NCBI RefSeq assembly: GCF_009811795.1
Contig: NZ_BLJE01000002.1
Coordinates: 682,001-746,000 of the forward strand
Direction of reading: 5' to 3'
Source of the DNA: Litoreibacter roseus
Lineage (GTDB): Bacteria > Pseudomonadota > Alphaproteobacteria > Rhodobacterales > Rhodobacteraceae
DNA: 64,000 nucleotides
Below the pieces are notes generated by a model, which was not told where the DNA came from, did not search any database, and worked only from the letters and a program-made list of their open reading frames with translations. Shown here in pieces: positions 51,297 to 60,981 of this stretch. How positions within the stretch are numbered: position 1 is the stretch's first letter; each line of letters begins with the position of its first letter. A program made the translations under genes and the position numbers.

Positions 51297-52958
51297 CTAA
51301 CTTGGATCTCGCCACTGGTTCACGATCGGATAGCGACGATCGAGCCAAAAGGCGCGATCCGTCAGACGTGGTCCGGGCGCAGACTGAAACCTCTTATATT
51401 CGGAGATATAAATCAGGTGCTCTATCTTTTTGACCGTTTCGCGGTCGTGACCGGCGGCGACCACGTCCGCAACGGATAGATCTTCGTCTACCAGCTTCTC
51501 CAGGATATCATCGAGAACCTCATAGGGCGGAAGGCTGTCTTCGTCCTTCTGATCCGGCCTCAGCTCTGCGGAAGGCGGCTTGTTGATGATCTGCTCCGGA
51601 ATCACGACGCCCTTCGGCCCCAGCATCCAGTCGCGATGGTTCGCATTGCGCCACCTGCACGTTTCAAACACGCGCATCTTGTAGAGGTCCTTGATCGGAT
51701 TGTAGCCGCCGGACATGTCGCCGTAGATCGTGGCATAGCCGACGGCCACTTCGGACTTGTTGCCGGTCGTCAGCAGCATTTCACCAAATTTGTTGCTCAG
51801 CGCCATAAGGAAAAGGCCACGCAGACGTGATTGAATGTTTTCCTCTGCGATCCCCTCGTCGGTGTCGGCAAAGAGACCGGCTAACGTGCGCGTGATCGCA
51901 TCCCGCGCCTCACTGATCGGGATCGTGTCTAGATGTGTGCCAAGCCGCTTCGCAACGTCTGCCGCATCTGTCAGAGACGCCTCAGACGTATAGGCCGACG
52001 GCAGCATGACGCAGCGCACGTTTTTTGCGCCAATCGCGTCGGCTGCAATTGTGGCGACGATGGCGCTGTCGATCCCGCCAGATAAACCAAGAAGCACTTT
52101 CTTGAACCCGGATTTGCGCAAGTAATCCCGTAGGCCTTCGACCATGACCCGGTAGTCCTGCTCCCACGCGTCGGGATGAGGGTCTTTCGCACCGTCCAGT
52201 GCGACCCAGCCGTCATCACGGCGCTCAAAATCGATATGGGCGATGGTCTCTTCAAAGACCGGTAACTGTACTGCAAGCTTTCCGCCGGGGTTCAGAACGA
52301 AGGATCCGCCGTCAAAAATCTGGTCATCTTGCCCACCGATCATGTTCAGGTAGACAACCGGCAATCCGGTTTCGATGACCCGCGCCACCATGTGACCCAT
52401 GCGGATGTCTTGCTTGCCCCGCGCATAGGGGGAGCCGTTGGGGACAAGCAAAAGCTCCGCCCCGGTTTCGGCGAGAGTTTCGGAGACATCCGGATGCCAG
52501 GCATCTTCGCAGATGGGCGATCCCAACCGGATCGGATCAATTGCATAGGGACCCTGATCCGGGCCGGGCGTATACAGACGTTTTTCGTCAAAGACGCCAT
52601 CATTTGGTAAAATGTTCTTGAGGATCCGTGTCTTTACGCGGCCCTCTTGCAGGATGGAATAGCAGTTATAGAGTGTCCCGTCCTCAGTCAAAAGCGGGTG
52701 TCCGATCGATAGGGCCGGACCATCGGTGGCGGTTTCGGCCAAGGCATCGACGGCGGCCATCGCATCACGGGTGAAGGCGGGTTTCAACACCAGATCCTGC
52801 GCCTGATAACCCGTTATAAACATCTCTGGAAGCGCGCAAAGCTGGGCGCCCGCCGACTTTGCTTCGTCCCACGCCGAGAGCGCTTTTTTGGCGTTCCCAT
52901 CCAGATCACCGAGTGTCGGATTGAGCTGCGCAATCGTCAATCTGAACGCATTTGCCAT
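51297..52958 (-). CDS. nadE: Glutamine-dependent NAD+ synthetase
   Basis: 553 residues. The N-terminal carbon-nitrogen-hydrolase (glutaminase) domain has Glu in LCALPEMFITGYQ, Lys in RILKNILPNDGVFDE and the nucleophilic Cys in GSPICEDAWHPD. The C-terminal synthetase has LGLSGGIDSAIVATIA (ATP loop). It makes NAD+ from deamido-NAD+. The ATG at 52958 gives MANAFRLTIAQLNPTLGDL, the family N-terminus. Confidence 0.97.
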   Translation of the reverse strand: MANAFRLTIAQLNPTLGDLDGNAKKALSAWDEAKSAGAQLCALPEMFITGYQAQDLVLKPAFTRDAMAAVDALAETATDGPALSIGHPLLTEDGTLYNCYSILQEGRVKTRILKNILPNDGVFDEKRLYTPGPDQGPYAIDPIRLGSPICEDAWHPDVSETLAETGAELLLVPNGSPYARGKQDIRMGHMVARVIETGLPVVYLNMIGGQDDQIFDGGSFVLNPGGKLAVQLPVFEETIAHIDFERRDDGWVALDGAKDPHPDAWEQDYRVMVEGLRDYLRKSGFKKVLLGLSGGIDSAIVATIAADAIGAKNVRCVMLPSAYTSEASLTDAADVAKRLGTHLDTIPISEARDAITRTLAGLFADTDEGIAEENIQSRLRGLFLMALSNKFGEMLLTTGNKSEVAVGYATIYGDMSGGYNPIKDLYKMRVFETCRWRNANHRDWMLGPKGVVIPEQIINKPPSAELRPDQKDEDSLPPYEVLDDILEKLVDEDLSVADVVAAGHDRETVKKIEHLIYISEYKRFQSAPGPRLTDRAFWLDRRYPIVNQWRDPS

Positions 52959-53102
52959 AGCGCTTCCCCGTGCTCGAACCTGCAATTGAAACGGTTTTCT
53001 AACAGAACGTCGCCCGGGGAAAAGACCGTTAACGGGACTGTTGCCAGCCCATCATGCCTGAATTAGTGTTTATTTCGTAAAAGCAAAAGCCGGGAAAACA
53101 CT

Positions 53103-54512
53103 ATGCGTCATTTTGTGAATGCCACCCGCGTGGCTTTCGTCTGCACGACTGCGATTTGGGCGTGGCCTGCCGTCGCGCAGGAGACCGGCACAAAGCAGTA
53201 TGATGACGGCGGAGTGTACACAGGGGAATTCGTTGAGGGCCAGCGGGACGGCCAAGGTACATACACACTTCCAAATGGCTATGAATACACCGGCACTTGG
53301 GTCGATGGCGAAATCAGCGGTCAGGGAAAGGCCCGGTTTCCGAACGGATCTATTTATGAAGGACAATTTGCGGCTGGCAAACCAGATGGCACTGGCAAGA
53401 TCATTTTTGCAGACGGCGGGACTTATGAAGGGGACTGGGCCGACGGAAAAATGACCGGCCAAGGCGTCGCGACTTATGCCAACGGCATCCGCTACGAAGG
53501 AAGTTTCACGGACGCGCGCCATGACGGGGAAGGCACGCTCATTGGGCCCAGCGGCTATCGCTACGAAGGCCAATGGGATGCAGGTGTGAAAGCGGGAACC
53601 GGCAAGATCACCTTCCCTGACGGCGCGGTCTACGAAGGTGAACTGGCCAATGATAAGCGCAACGGACAAGGCACGCTGATTGTGCCAGACGGCCTGAGCT
53701 ATACCGGCACATGGGAAGACGGCAAGATGACCGGCAACGGTGAGCTCACCTATGCCAACGGGGATGTTTATGTTGGTGCTTTGGTTGACGGTGTGCGCGA
53801 GGGGATGGGTAAGATTACCTACGCCAATGGCGACGTGTATGAAGGCGAGTTCAAGGAAGGCAAGCGGCACGGCCAAGGGGTTTTCGCGGGTGCGGAGGGT
53901 TTCAATTACGATGGTCAATGGACCGATGGCCGCATCGAGGGCGAAGGTACTCTCAGCTATCCCGATGGATCGGTTTATGTCGGCCAGGTCCGCAATGATC
54001 TTGCGGACGGCACAGGCAAGATCACCTATGCCGACGGGTCTACCTATGAAGGCGACTGGGTCGAGGGCGTGATCGAAGGGGAAGGTGTCGCAAGCTATTC
54101 CAACGGACTGGTCTATGAGGGCTCTTTCAAGGACGGGCAAAACCACGGAACCGGGACGATGACCTATCCAGATGGATTCACCTACACAGGCGATTGGGTG
54201 AACGGAAAACGTCAAGGCAACGGGACTGCCACCTACGGAAATGGTACCGTCTTCGAAGGCCAATTTGTAGATGGTCAACGCGAAGGGTTCGGCAAGATCA
54301 CCCTGGAAGACGGCTTTGTCTACGAGGGCAATTGGGAAGGCGGACAGATCAACGGGCAGGGCAAAGCGACATATGCATCAGGCGATGTGTATGAGGGTCA
54401 GTTCCTGAACGGAAAACGCTCGGGCCAAGGTACTTTGACCTACGCAACGGGCGAGGTTGAAACCGGCGTTTGGGAAGATGGTCGGCTGACGGACTCCAGC
54501 GGCGGCAATTGA
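53103..54512 (+). CDS. Exported MORN-repeat protein (18 full and one partial repeat)
   Basis: 469 residues: signal peptide (MRHFVNATRVAFVCTTAIWA), then from residue 33 eighteen exactly 23-residue MORN units with no insertion or deletion, and a shorter nineteenth. Each follows YxxGxxYxGxFxxGxxxGxGxxx. The residue after the central G alternates Phe/Leu/Val and Trp between neighbouring repeats, giving a 46-residue super-period, except that repeats 9 and 10 are both of the Phe type. MORN solenoids bind lipids or partner proteins; location and role here are unknown. The gene has a short AT-rich promoter region with the palindrome CCGTTAACGG at 53026-53035. Confidence 0.95.
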   Translation: MRHFVNATRVAFVCTTAIWAWPAVAQETGTKQYDDGGVYTGEFVEGQRDGQGTYTLPNGYEYTGTWVDGEISGQGKARFPNGSIYEGQFAAGKPDGTGKIIFADGGTYEGDWADGKMTGQGVATYANGIRYEGSFTDARHDGEGTLIGPSGYRYEGQWDAGVKAGTGKITFPDGAVYEGELANDKRNGQGTLIVPDGLSYTGTWEDGKMTGNGELTYANGDVYVGALVDGVREGMGKITYANGDVYEGEFKEGKRHGQGVFAGAEGFNYDGQWTDGRIEGEGTLSYPDGSVYVGQVRNDLADGTGKITYADGSTYEGDWVEGVIEGEGVASYSNGLVYEGSFKDGQNHGTGTMTYPDGFTYTGDWVNGKRQGNGTATYGNGTVFEGQFVDGQREGFGKITLEDGFVYEGNWEGGQINGQGKATYASGDVYEGQFLNGKRSGQGTLTYATGEVETGVWEDGRLTDSSGGN

Positions 54513-54513
54513 G

Positions 54514-56040
54514 CTAGACCAATGCGCCTTGCGCCATTCGGTTGAGGAAGGTGTCCGCCTCCGAGAGCACGGTCTCGCGCCGGTCTTCTTTCATGCGATC
54601 CCATGTGCCGTACATCTGTGCCATACGTGGATTTTTCTCGAACCGGTCTCTGTGGCGCACCATAAAATGCCAGTAGAGCAGGTTGAAAGGGCAGGCATCG
54701 TCCCCCGTTTTAGCGCTGACTTTATAGGCGCAGGATTTGCAGTAATCCGACATCTTGTTGATATAGCTGCCCGACGAGATGTAGGGCTTTGAGCCGACAA
54801 TGCCCCCGTCTGCAAATTGGCTCATCCCGATGACATTCGGCGCCTCGACCCACTCATACGCATCCGCGTAGACGGCCAGATACCATTCATGCACCTCATG
54901 GGGATGGATGCCGGCCAGAAGCGCGAAGTTCCCGGTAACCATCAAACGTTGGATATGGTGAGCGTAGGCCTCGTCCCGCGTTTGAGCGACGGATTTGGAC
55001 AGGCAGTTCATCTTGGTTTCGTCGCCCCAATAGAGGCCAGGCAAGCTGCGGTTGTGATCCAGCGCGTTGCGATCCGTATAGTCCGGTCCTTCCAGAAAAT
55101 AGATGCCGCGCATATATTCTCGCCAGCCGATGATCTGGCGAATGAATCCCTCTACCGCATTCAACGGCGCGTGGCCGTCTTTGTAAGCCGCTTCGACCTG
55201 CTGACACACCTCAAGTGGATCAAGCAGGCCAGCGTTGATGTAGAATGAAATGATCGAATGGTAGAGGAAGCGATTGTCGTTGAGCATCGCATCCTGATAG
55301 TCGCCGAAATTCGGGAGCGCCTTGTTGATCCAGTGGGTCAATTGGCGCTTGGCCTGCCCTGTATCGGTCGCGAACCAAAACGGTCTGAGGGTTCCGAAAT
55401 GGTTGTCGAAACGGCGTTCAACCAGATCCAGCACCTCTTCCACGGTCTCGTCGGGGGTAAACTGCATCGGGCCGGAATAGTCGATGCTGTCTGGCGCCGC
55501 CTTGCGGTTTTCGTGGTCATAGTTCCACTTACCACCCTCGGGCTGGTCGCCGTCCATCAAGAGGCCGGTCTTGCGACGCATATCCCGATAGAACCACTCC
55601 ATCCGCAGTTCCTTGCGTCCCTCTGCCCATGTCTCAAACGTTTCGTGGGATGCGATGAACCTGTCATCAGCGAACTGGTGGACCGGGATCGGCATGTCTT
55701 CGAGAATTGAGATCAGACGCCATTCGCCGGGTTCCGTAGCGAGAACCTCGGTTGCGCCATGAGCGTCGGCCTGTCGCAACAGTTCACCGTTGATCGAACC
55801 GGAATTATACCCTGAATCGAGCGTAGTGTATGCGACGGTCCAACCGTCATCCTGTAACTTAGCGGCGAACTTGCGCATCGCTGCGAAGATGAAGGCGATC
55901 TTCTTCGGGTGATGTTTGACATAGGATGCCTCGTCCCAAACCTCGGCCATCACGACGATATCGTTGTCCTTGTCCGCTTCACGCAATGCGGACAGTCCGG
56001 GGCTGAGTTGATCCCCAAGAACGAGAACAAGGCGGCTCAC
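54514..56040 (-). CDS. FeS-BCP type (6-4) photolyase/cryptochrome (PhrB/CryB-like)
   Basis: 508 residues of the iron-sulfur bacterial cryptochrome-photolyase family. N-terminal Rossmann-like domain (MSRLVLVLGDQLSPGLSAL), then a helical FAD domain. Cysteines for the 4Fe-4S cluster are visible as MNCLSK near residue 348 and YCKSCAYK plus ACPFNLLYW near residues 435-455. Family members repair (6-4) photoproducts (Agrobacterium PhrB) or act as blue-light regulators (Rhodobacter CryB); sequence alone does not decide. Overlaps the SDR gene by 4 bp. Confidence 0.93.
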   Translation of the reverse strand: MSRLVLVLGDQLSPGLSALREADKDNDIVVMAEVWDEASYVKHHPKKIAFIFAAMRKFAAKLQDDGWTVAYTTLDSGYNSGSINGELLRQADAHGATEVLATEPGEWRLISILEDMPIPVHQFADDRFIASHETFETWAEGRKELRMEWFYRDMRRKTGLLMDGDQPEGGKWNYDHENRKAAPDSIDYSGPMQFTPDETVEEVLDLVERRFDNHFGTLRPFWFATDTGQAKRQLTHWINKALPNFGDYQDAMLNDNRFLYHSIISFYINAGLLDPLEVCQQVEAAYKDGHAPLNAVEGFIRQIIGWREYMRGIYFLEGPDYTDRNALDHNRSLPGLYWGDETKMNCLSKSVAQTRDEAYAHHIQRLMVTGNFALLAGIHPHEVHEWYLAVYADAYEWVEAPNVIGMSQFADGGIVGSKPYISSGSYINKMSDYCKSCAYKVSAKTGDDACPFNLLYWHFMVRHRDRFEKNPRMAQMYGTWDRMKEDRRETVLSEADTFLNRMAQGALV

Positions 56041-56702
56041 CAGACGATCTCCTTGCCGGCGTAGTCGAAAAAGCCGCCGGTCTGATCTGAGGTCAGGTTT
56101 TCAGTGACCTGCAACAGATTTTCCGCCGCAGTCGCCGCCGGGACCGTCTTGTGGCGCTCCGCGTACTTCTCCGTGAAGGGTGTCTCGACCGTACCCGGAT
56201 GCAGGCAAACGCAGATCGACTGCTTGTGGCTGCGCCTGATTTCGACAGCAGCCCCGTGGATCAACTGGTTCAGCGCCGCCTTGGCGGTTCTATAGGAGTA
56301 CCAGCCCCCGATTTGGTTATCGCCGATGCTGCCGACGCGTGCCGACAGCGCCGCAAATACACATCGTTTGTCCTTTGGCATTAGAGGCAAGGCATGTTTC
56401 AGAACAAGAGCGGGTCCCATTGCGTTCGTTTTAAATTGCCCGAGCAGAGCGTCGGGCGCCAAAGATTTGATCGTTTTCTCTGGTTTGTGCCCGTCGATTT
56501 CCAAAGCGCCGGTTGCGACGAGAATAAGATCGAACGGTCCGTCCAAAGATGTAAGTGCGGCTTTGATGCTGTGCTCGTCCGTCACATCCAGCCCGTCCGC
56601 GGATCGCGATAGGGTTGTGACCTTGTCGCCGCGCGCGCGGGAGGCTTCAGCAAGCGCGGATCCAATCCCGCCGGACGCGCCAATGATCAAAGTCTGTGTC
56701 AT
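56037..56702 (-). CDS. Short-chain dehydrogenase/reductase coupled to the photolyase
   Basis: 221 residues. Classical SDR: cofactor loop IIGASGGIGSALAEA near residue 6, LILVATGAL, and catalytic YxxxK as SYRTAKAALNQL. The start at 56702 is the family-type start (MTQTLIIGASGG); a start seven codons upstream is open. Overlaps the photolyase start (ATGA). Similar genes are annotated as CsgA-like; the substrate is unknown. The upstream region (56703-56779) is shared with the leu leader. Confidence 0.9.
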   Translation of the reverse strand: MTQTLIIGASGGIGSALAEASRARGDKVTTLSRSADGLDVTDEHSIKAALTSLDGPFDLILVATGALEIDGHKPEKTIKSLAPDALLGQFKTNAMGPALVLKHALPLMPKDKRCVFAALSARVGSIGDNQIGGWYSYRTAKAALNQLIHGAAVEIRRSHKQSICVCLHPGTVETPFTEKYAERHKTVPAATAAENLLQVTENLTSDQTGGFFDYAGKEIVW

Positions 56703-56779
56703 CGGAAGGGACCTAATCGGCAAACGTGATCCGTCAAATTCCGGCTTCCCTTTTTCTGGCGGTGGCGTATCATCGGAAC

Positions 56780-56851
56780 ATGACTGCGATCCTGCATATC
56801 TCTCGTCGGATTACCGACGCACGCGCGCTTCTTCTCCTTAGCAGCCTCTGA
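56780..56851 (+). CDS. leuL: Leucine-rich leader peptide of the cupin-leuA unit
   Basis: A 23-codon frame reads MTAILHISRRITDARALLLL then SSL and a stop. It contains four consecutive leucine codons (CTT CTT CTC CTT at 56828-56839) and six leucines in total. It ends exactly at a strong hairpin. It lies about 430 bp upstream of leuA, the expected layout for leucine-dependent attenuation. A possible -10 element TATCAT (56768-56773) would put the transcription start at or beside the ATG, as described for the leaderless trpL of Sinorhizobium. That promoter call is tentative, since no good -35 box is visible. Confidence 0.78.
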   Translation: MTAILHISRRITDARALLLLSSL

Positions 56852-56891
56852 GCGTGCCATCCGGCGCGACCGCTCAGAGGGAATAGCGCCG
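56845..56891 (+). promoter_or_regulatory. Attenuator-like competing hairpins after the leucine leader
   Basis: CCTCTGAGCG (56845-56854) pairs perfectly with CGCTCAGAGG (56871-56880). Inside its loop, CGGCGC (56862-56867) can instead pair with GCGCCG (56886-56891), so the two structures compete. A ribosome stalled on the Leu codons would cover the first arm. Neither hairpin is followed by a U-tract, unlike classical attenuators. Confidence 0.7.
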
Positions 56892-56917
56892 AGACACACA
56901 GGATAAGGAGACGACCG

Positions 56918-57271
56918 ATGGAAGCGGTCAATTTGCAGCAAAAGCTGTCACTTTTTGAAACCCATTGGGATCCAAAAATAGTGGCGCGGTACAATGACAA
57001 CGACATCATGGTGGTGAAGTTTCAGGGGGAATTCCCGTTCCACAAGCACGATGACAGTGACGATTTCTTTCTTGTCATCGAGGGCACGGTTACGATGGAT
57101 TACGAAGATGGCTCACCGGTCTCAATGGGTCCCGGCGAGCTCTGCGTCGTGCCAGCTGGCGTGGTTCACAGGCCAAGGGCAGAGACCGAAGCGAAGGTGC
57201 TCTTGATTGAGCCCGCCGGTCTGCCAAACACCGGCGATCCAGCGACCGCCGCCCCCAAACCCAAGATTTAA
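56918..57271 (+). CDS. Cupin-domain protein ahead of leuA
   Basis: 117 residues with a single cupin barrel: metal-binding motif 1 EFPFHKHDDSDDFFLVIEG around residues 38-56 and motif 2 PAGVVHRPRAET around residue 85. AAGGAG precedes the ATG. It lies 7 bp upstream of the leuA start, downstream of the leucine leader, and is therefore probably part of the leucine-regulated transcript. Function unknown; a small sugar- or acid-binding/isomerising role is possible. Confidence 0.9.
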   Translation: MEAVNLQQKLSLFETHWDPKIVARYNDNDIMVVKFQGEFPFHKHDDSDDFFLVIEGTVTMDYEDGSPVSMGPGELCVVPAGVVHRPRAETEAKVLLIEPAGLPNTGDPATAAPKPKI

Positions 57272-57278
57272 GGACAGT

Positions 57279-58847
57279 ATGATGGGACATTCTGATCAAG
57301 ACCGTGTCGTCATTTTCGACACGACATTGCGCGACGGCGAACAATCCCCGGGCGCAACCATGAGCCATGCCGAGAAATTGGAGATTGCGGGTCTTCTGGA
57401 CGAGATGGGCGTCGATATCATCGAGGCCGGTTTCCCCATCGCATCCGACGGCGATTTCGAAGCCGTGAGAGCAATCGCAGCGCAGGCGCAAACCGCGGTA
57501 ATTTGTGGCCTCGCCCGTGCGAACCTCAACGATATCGACCGGTGCTGGGAGGCCGTCAAAAATGCCCGCCGCCCGCGCATCCATACCTTTATCGGGACCT
57601 CGCCGCTGCACCGGGCCATTCCGAACCTCAATCAGGACGAAATGGCGGACCGGATTCACGAGACGGTCACCCATGCCCGCAACCTGTGCGAAAACGTGCA
57701 GTGGTCCCCGATGGACGCCACCCGGACCGAAGATGATTATCTTTGCCGCGTGGTCGAGATCGCCATCAAGGCCGGTGCGACGACCATCAACATTCCAGAT
57801 ACTGTCGGATACACGGCGCCGCGCGAAAGTGCGGACCTGATCCGGATGCTGCTCGAAAAAGTGCCAGGCGCTGATGAGATCATCTTCGCCACGCACTGCC
57901 ACAACGACTTGGGCATGGCGACGGCGAACTCCTTGGCCGCGGTCGAGGCGGGCGCGCGCCAGATCGAATGTACGATTAATGGCTTGGGGGAACGGGCCGG
58001 TAACACCGCGCTGGAAGAAGTCGTGATGGCCCTGAAGGTTCGCAACGACATCATGCCCTACCAAACCGGCATCGACACGACGAAGATCATGAACATCTCC
58101 CGCCGGGTTGCGACTGTTTCGGGTTTTCCCGTGCAATTCAACAAGGCCATCGTCGGCAAGAACGCGTTTGCCCATGAAAGCGGCATCCATCAAGACGGGA
58201 TGCTGAAGAACGCAGAGACGTTCGAGATCATGCGTCCCGAGGACGTGGGTCTTACGGAAACCAATCTGGTGATGGGCAAACATTCAGGCCGTGCAGCGCT
58301 ACGCTCCAAGCTGAACGATCTTGGATTTGAGTTGGGGGATAACCAACTCAAGGACGTCTTCGTACGGTTCAAGGCCTTGGCAGATCAGAAAAAAGAGGTC
58401 TATGACGAGGATCTGATCGCACTGATGCAAGATGGTACCGATGCGGAATCCGATCGGCTGCAACTCAAAGCTCTGAAGGTGACGTGCGGTATGGGGCTGC
58501 CCAAGGTGGCCGAGATGACGATGACCATCGACGGCAGCGAGCATCAGGTGGAAGCGTCAGGTGACGGTCCGGTTGATGCGGCGTTCAATGCGGTCAAAGC
58601 TCTTTTCGAGCACAAGGCCCGCCTGCAACTCTATCAGGTGAACGCTGTGACAGAGGGAACCGATGCCCAAGCGACAGTCACGGTTCGGCTGGAAGAGGAC
58701 GGGAAAATCGCGACCGGGCAGTCCGCAGATGTTGATACTGTGGTGGCATCTACCCGGGCTTACATTAACGCGCTCAACCGGCTTCTGATCCGACGTCAGA
58801 AATCCGGTGCAGATCGCCCGGAAGTCTCTTATAAAGACGTGAGTTAA
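57279..58847 (+). CDS. leuA: 2-isopropylmalate synthase
   Basis: 522 residues; first dedicated step of leucine synthesis, condensing acetyl-CoA with 2-oxoisovalerate. The catalytic barrel starts VVIFDTTLRDGEQSPGATM; metal ligands lie in THCHNDLGMATANSLAA; GERAGNTALEEVVMAL and HESGIHQDGMLKN follow. The C-terminal (about 400-522) LeuA allosteric domain is present (feedback inhibition by leucine expected). The ATG at 57279 follows AAGGACAGT; an adjacent ATG at 57282 is the alternative. Confidence 0.97.
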   Translation: MMGHSDQDRVVIFDTTLRDGEQSPGATMSHAEKLEIAGLLDEMGVDIIEAGFPIASDGDFEAVRAIAAQAQTAVICGLARANLNDIDRCWEAVKNARRPRIHTFIGTSPLHRAIPNLNQDEMADRIHETVTHARNLCENVQWSPMDATRTEDDYLCRVVEIAIKAGATTINIPDTVGYTAPRESADLIRMLLEKVPGADEIIFATHCHNDLGMATANSLAAVEAGARQIECTINGLGERAGNTALEEVVMALKVRNDIMPYQTGIDTTKIMNISRRVATVSGFPVQFNKAIVGKNAFAHESGIHQDGMLKNAETFEIMRPEDVGLTETNLVMGKHSGRAALRSKLNDLGFELGDNQLKDVFVRFKALADQKKEVYDEDLIALMQDGTDAESDRLQLKALKVTCGMGLPKVAEMTMTIDGSEHQVEASGDGPVDAAFNAVKALFEHKARLQLYQVNAVTEGTDAQATVTVRLEEDGKIATGQSADVDTVVASTRAYINALNRLLIRRQKSGADRPEVSYKDVS

Positions 58848-58950
58848 CCCCGGCAAAGTCGTGCTGATTTCAAATTGCCTGTCCCTTTCGTATGTCGAGA
58901 CGCTCTCTTATAAAGACATATTTAGGGGCAGGCGGCGTGAGTCGCACTGA

Positions 58951-60024
<1,074 letters not shown>

Positions 60025-60060
60025 GACGTGGCCTGACCTGCGATAGCGGGATTTGAGCAG

Positions 60061-60981
60061 ATGGCATTGGACCGACGCGGACAAGAAGATTACGCGCGCC
60101 CCATCCGGCGTATTCTTGTGGGTGGGCTGCTTGTCGCGATGATCGCCATGTTTGCCTTGTGGCGCATTGATAACCCCCGGATGGAGCGGTTCCGCGCCGC
60201 GATGGTCGATAGGATCGTGCCGTCTTTTGAATGGGCGCTTGCACCCGTCACGCGCGCGGCACGCATGGTCGAGGACTTTCAGTCCTACAGCCGGATCTAT
60301 GAACAAAACCAGGAACTTCGCCGCGAGCTTCAACAATTGAAGTCATGGCGCGAGGCGGCACTTCAATTAGAACAGGAAAACGCCCGTCTGCTTGACTTGA
60401 ACAAGGTGCGTTTAAACGCGGAACTGACTTATGTGACCGGTGTAGTCCTGACCGACAACGGGTCCCCCTTTCGCAGATCGCTGTTGCTGAACGTCGGCAA
60501 GCGTGACGGTATTCGCGACGGTTGGGCCACCATGGATGGGCTGGGCCTTGTGGGCCGAATATCTGGCGTGGGTGAAGACACCTCTCGCGTTATATTACTG
60601 ACCGATACTAACAGCCGGATTCCTGTGACAATTCAGCCGTCAGGTCAGAGAGCCTTGATGGTGGGCGACAACACCTTGGCGCCACCGCTCGATATCGTTG
60701 AAAACATTGAGGATGTTCGCCCCGGCGATCGGGTGGTGACCTCTGGCGATGGTAAAGTTTTCCCGGCCGATATTCTCGTGGGTCAGATTGCCCAGGGTCC
60801 AGACGGACGGTTCCGCGTTCGATTGTCTGCCGATTATGGTCGTCTGGAATTCTTGCGCGTACTCAGAAACCCGGCGAGCCCGGAGATCACATCGACCGGG
60901 TCACTTGTTGCAACAGATGAGGTGCCGGTCAGCACTCAGGTCCCTGCGGGCGGTGTGTCGGGGGAGCCGGACGATGGTTGA
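60061..60981 (+). CDS. mreC: Rod shape-determining protein MreC
   Basis: 306 residues. One N-terminal transmembrane helix (about 19-36), a coiled coil (about 60-110: EQNQELRRELQQLKSW) and the beta-rich periplasmic domain with RRSLLLNVGKRDGIRDGWA and IVENIEDVRPGDRVVTSGDG. It bridges MreB and the penicillin-binding protein. Overlaps mreD by 8 bp. Confidence 0.96.
   Translation: MALDRRGQEDYARPIRRILVGGLLVAMIAMFALWRIDNPRMERFRAAMVDRIVPSFEWALAPVTRAARMVEDFQSYSRIYEQNQELRRELQQLKSWREAALQLEQENARLLDLNKVRLNAELTYVTGVVLTDNGSPFRRSLLLNVGKRDGIRDGWATMDGLGLVGRISGVGEDTSRVILLTDTNSRIPVTIQPSGQRALMVGDNTLAPPLDIVENIEDVRPGDRVVTSGDGKVFPADILVGQIAQGPDGRFRVRLSADYGRLEFLRVLRNPASPEITSTGSLVATDEVPVSTQVPAGGVSGEPDDG

Noticed and set aside
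53070-54278. 402-codon open frame antisense to the MORN gene
   Set aside because: The 69-bp repetition keeps all frames open. The sense strand encodes perfect MORN repeats with a signal peptide.
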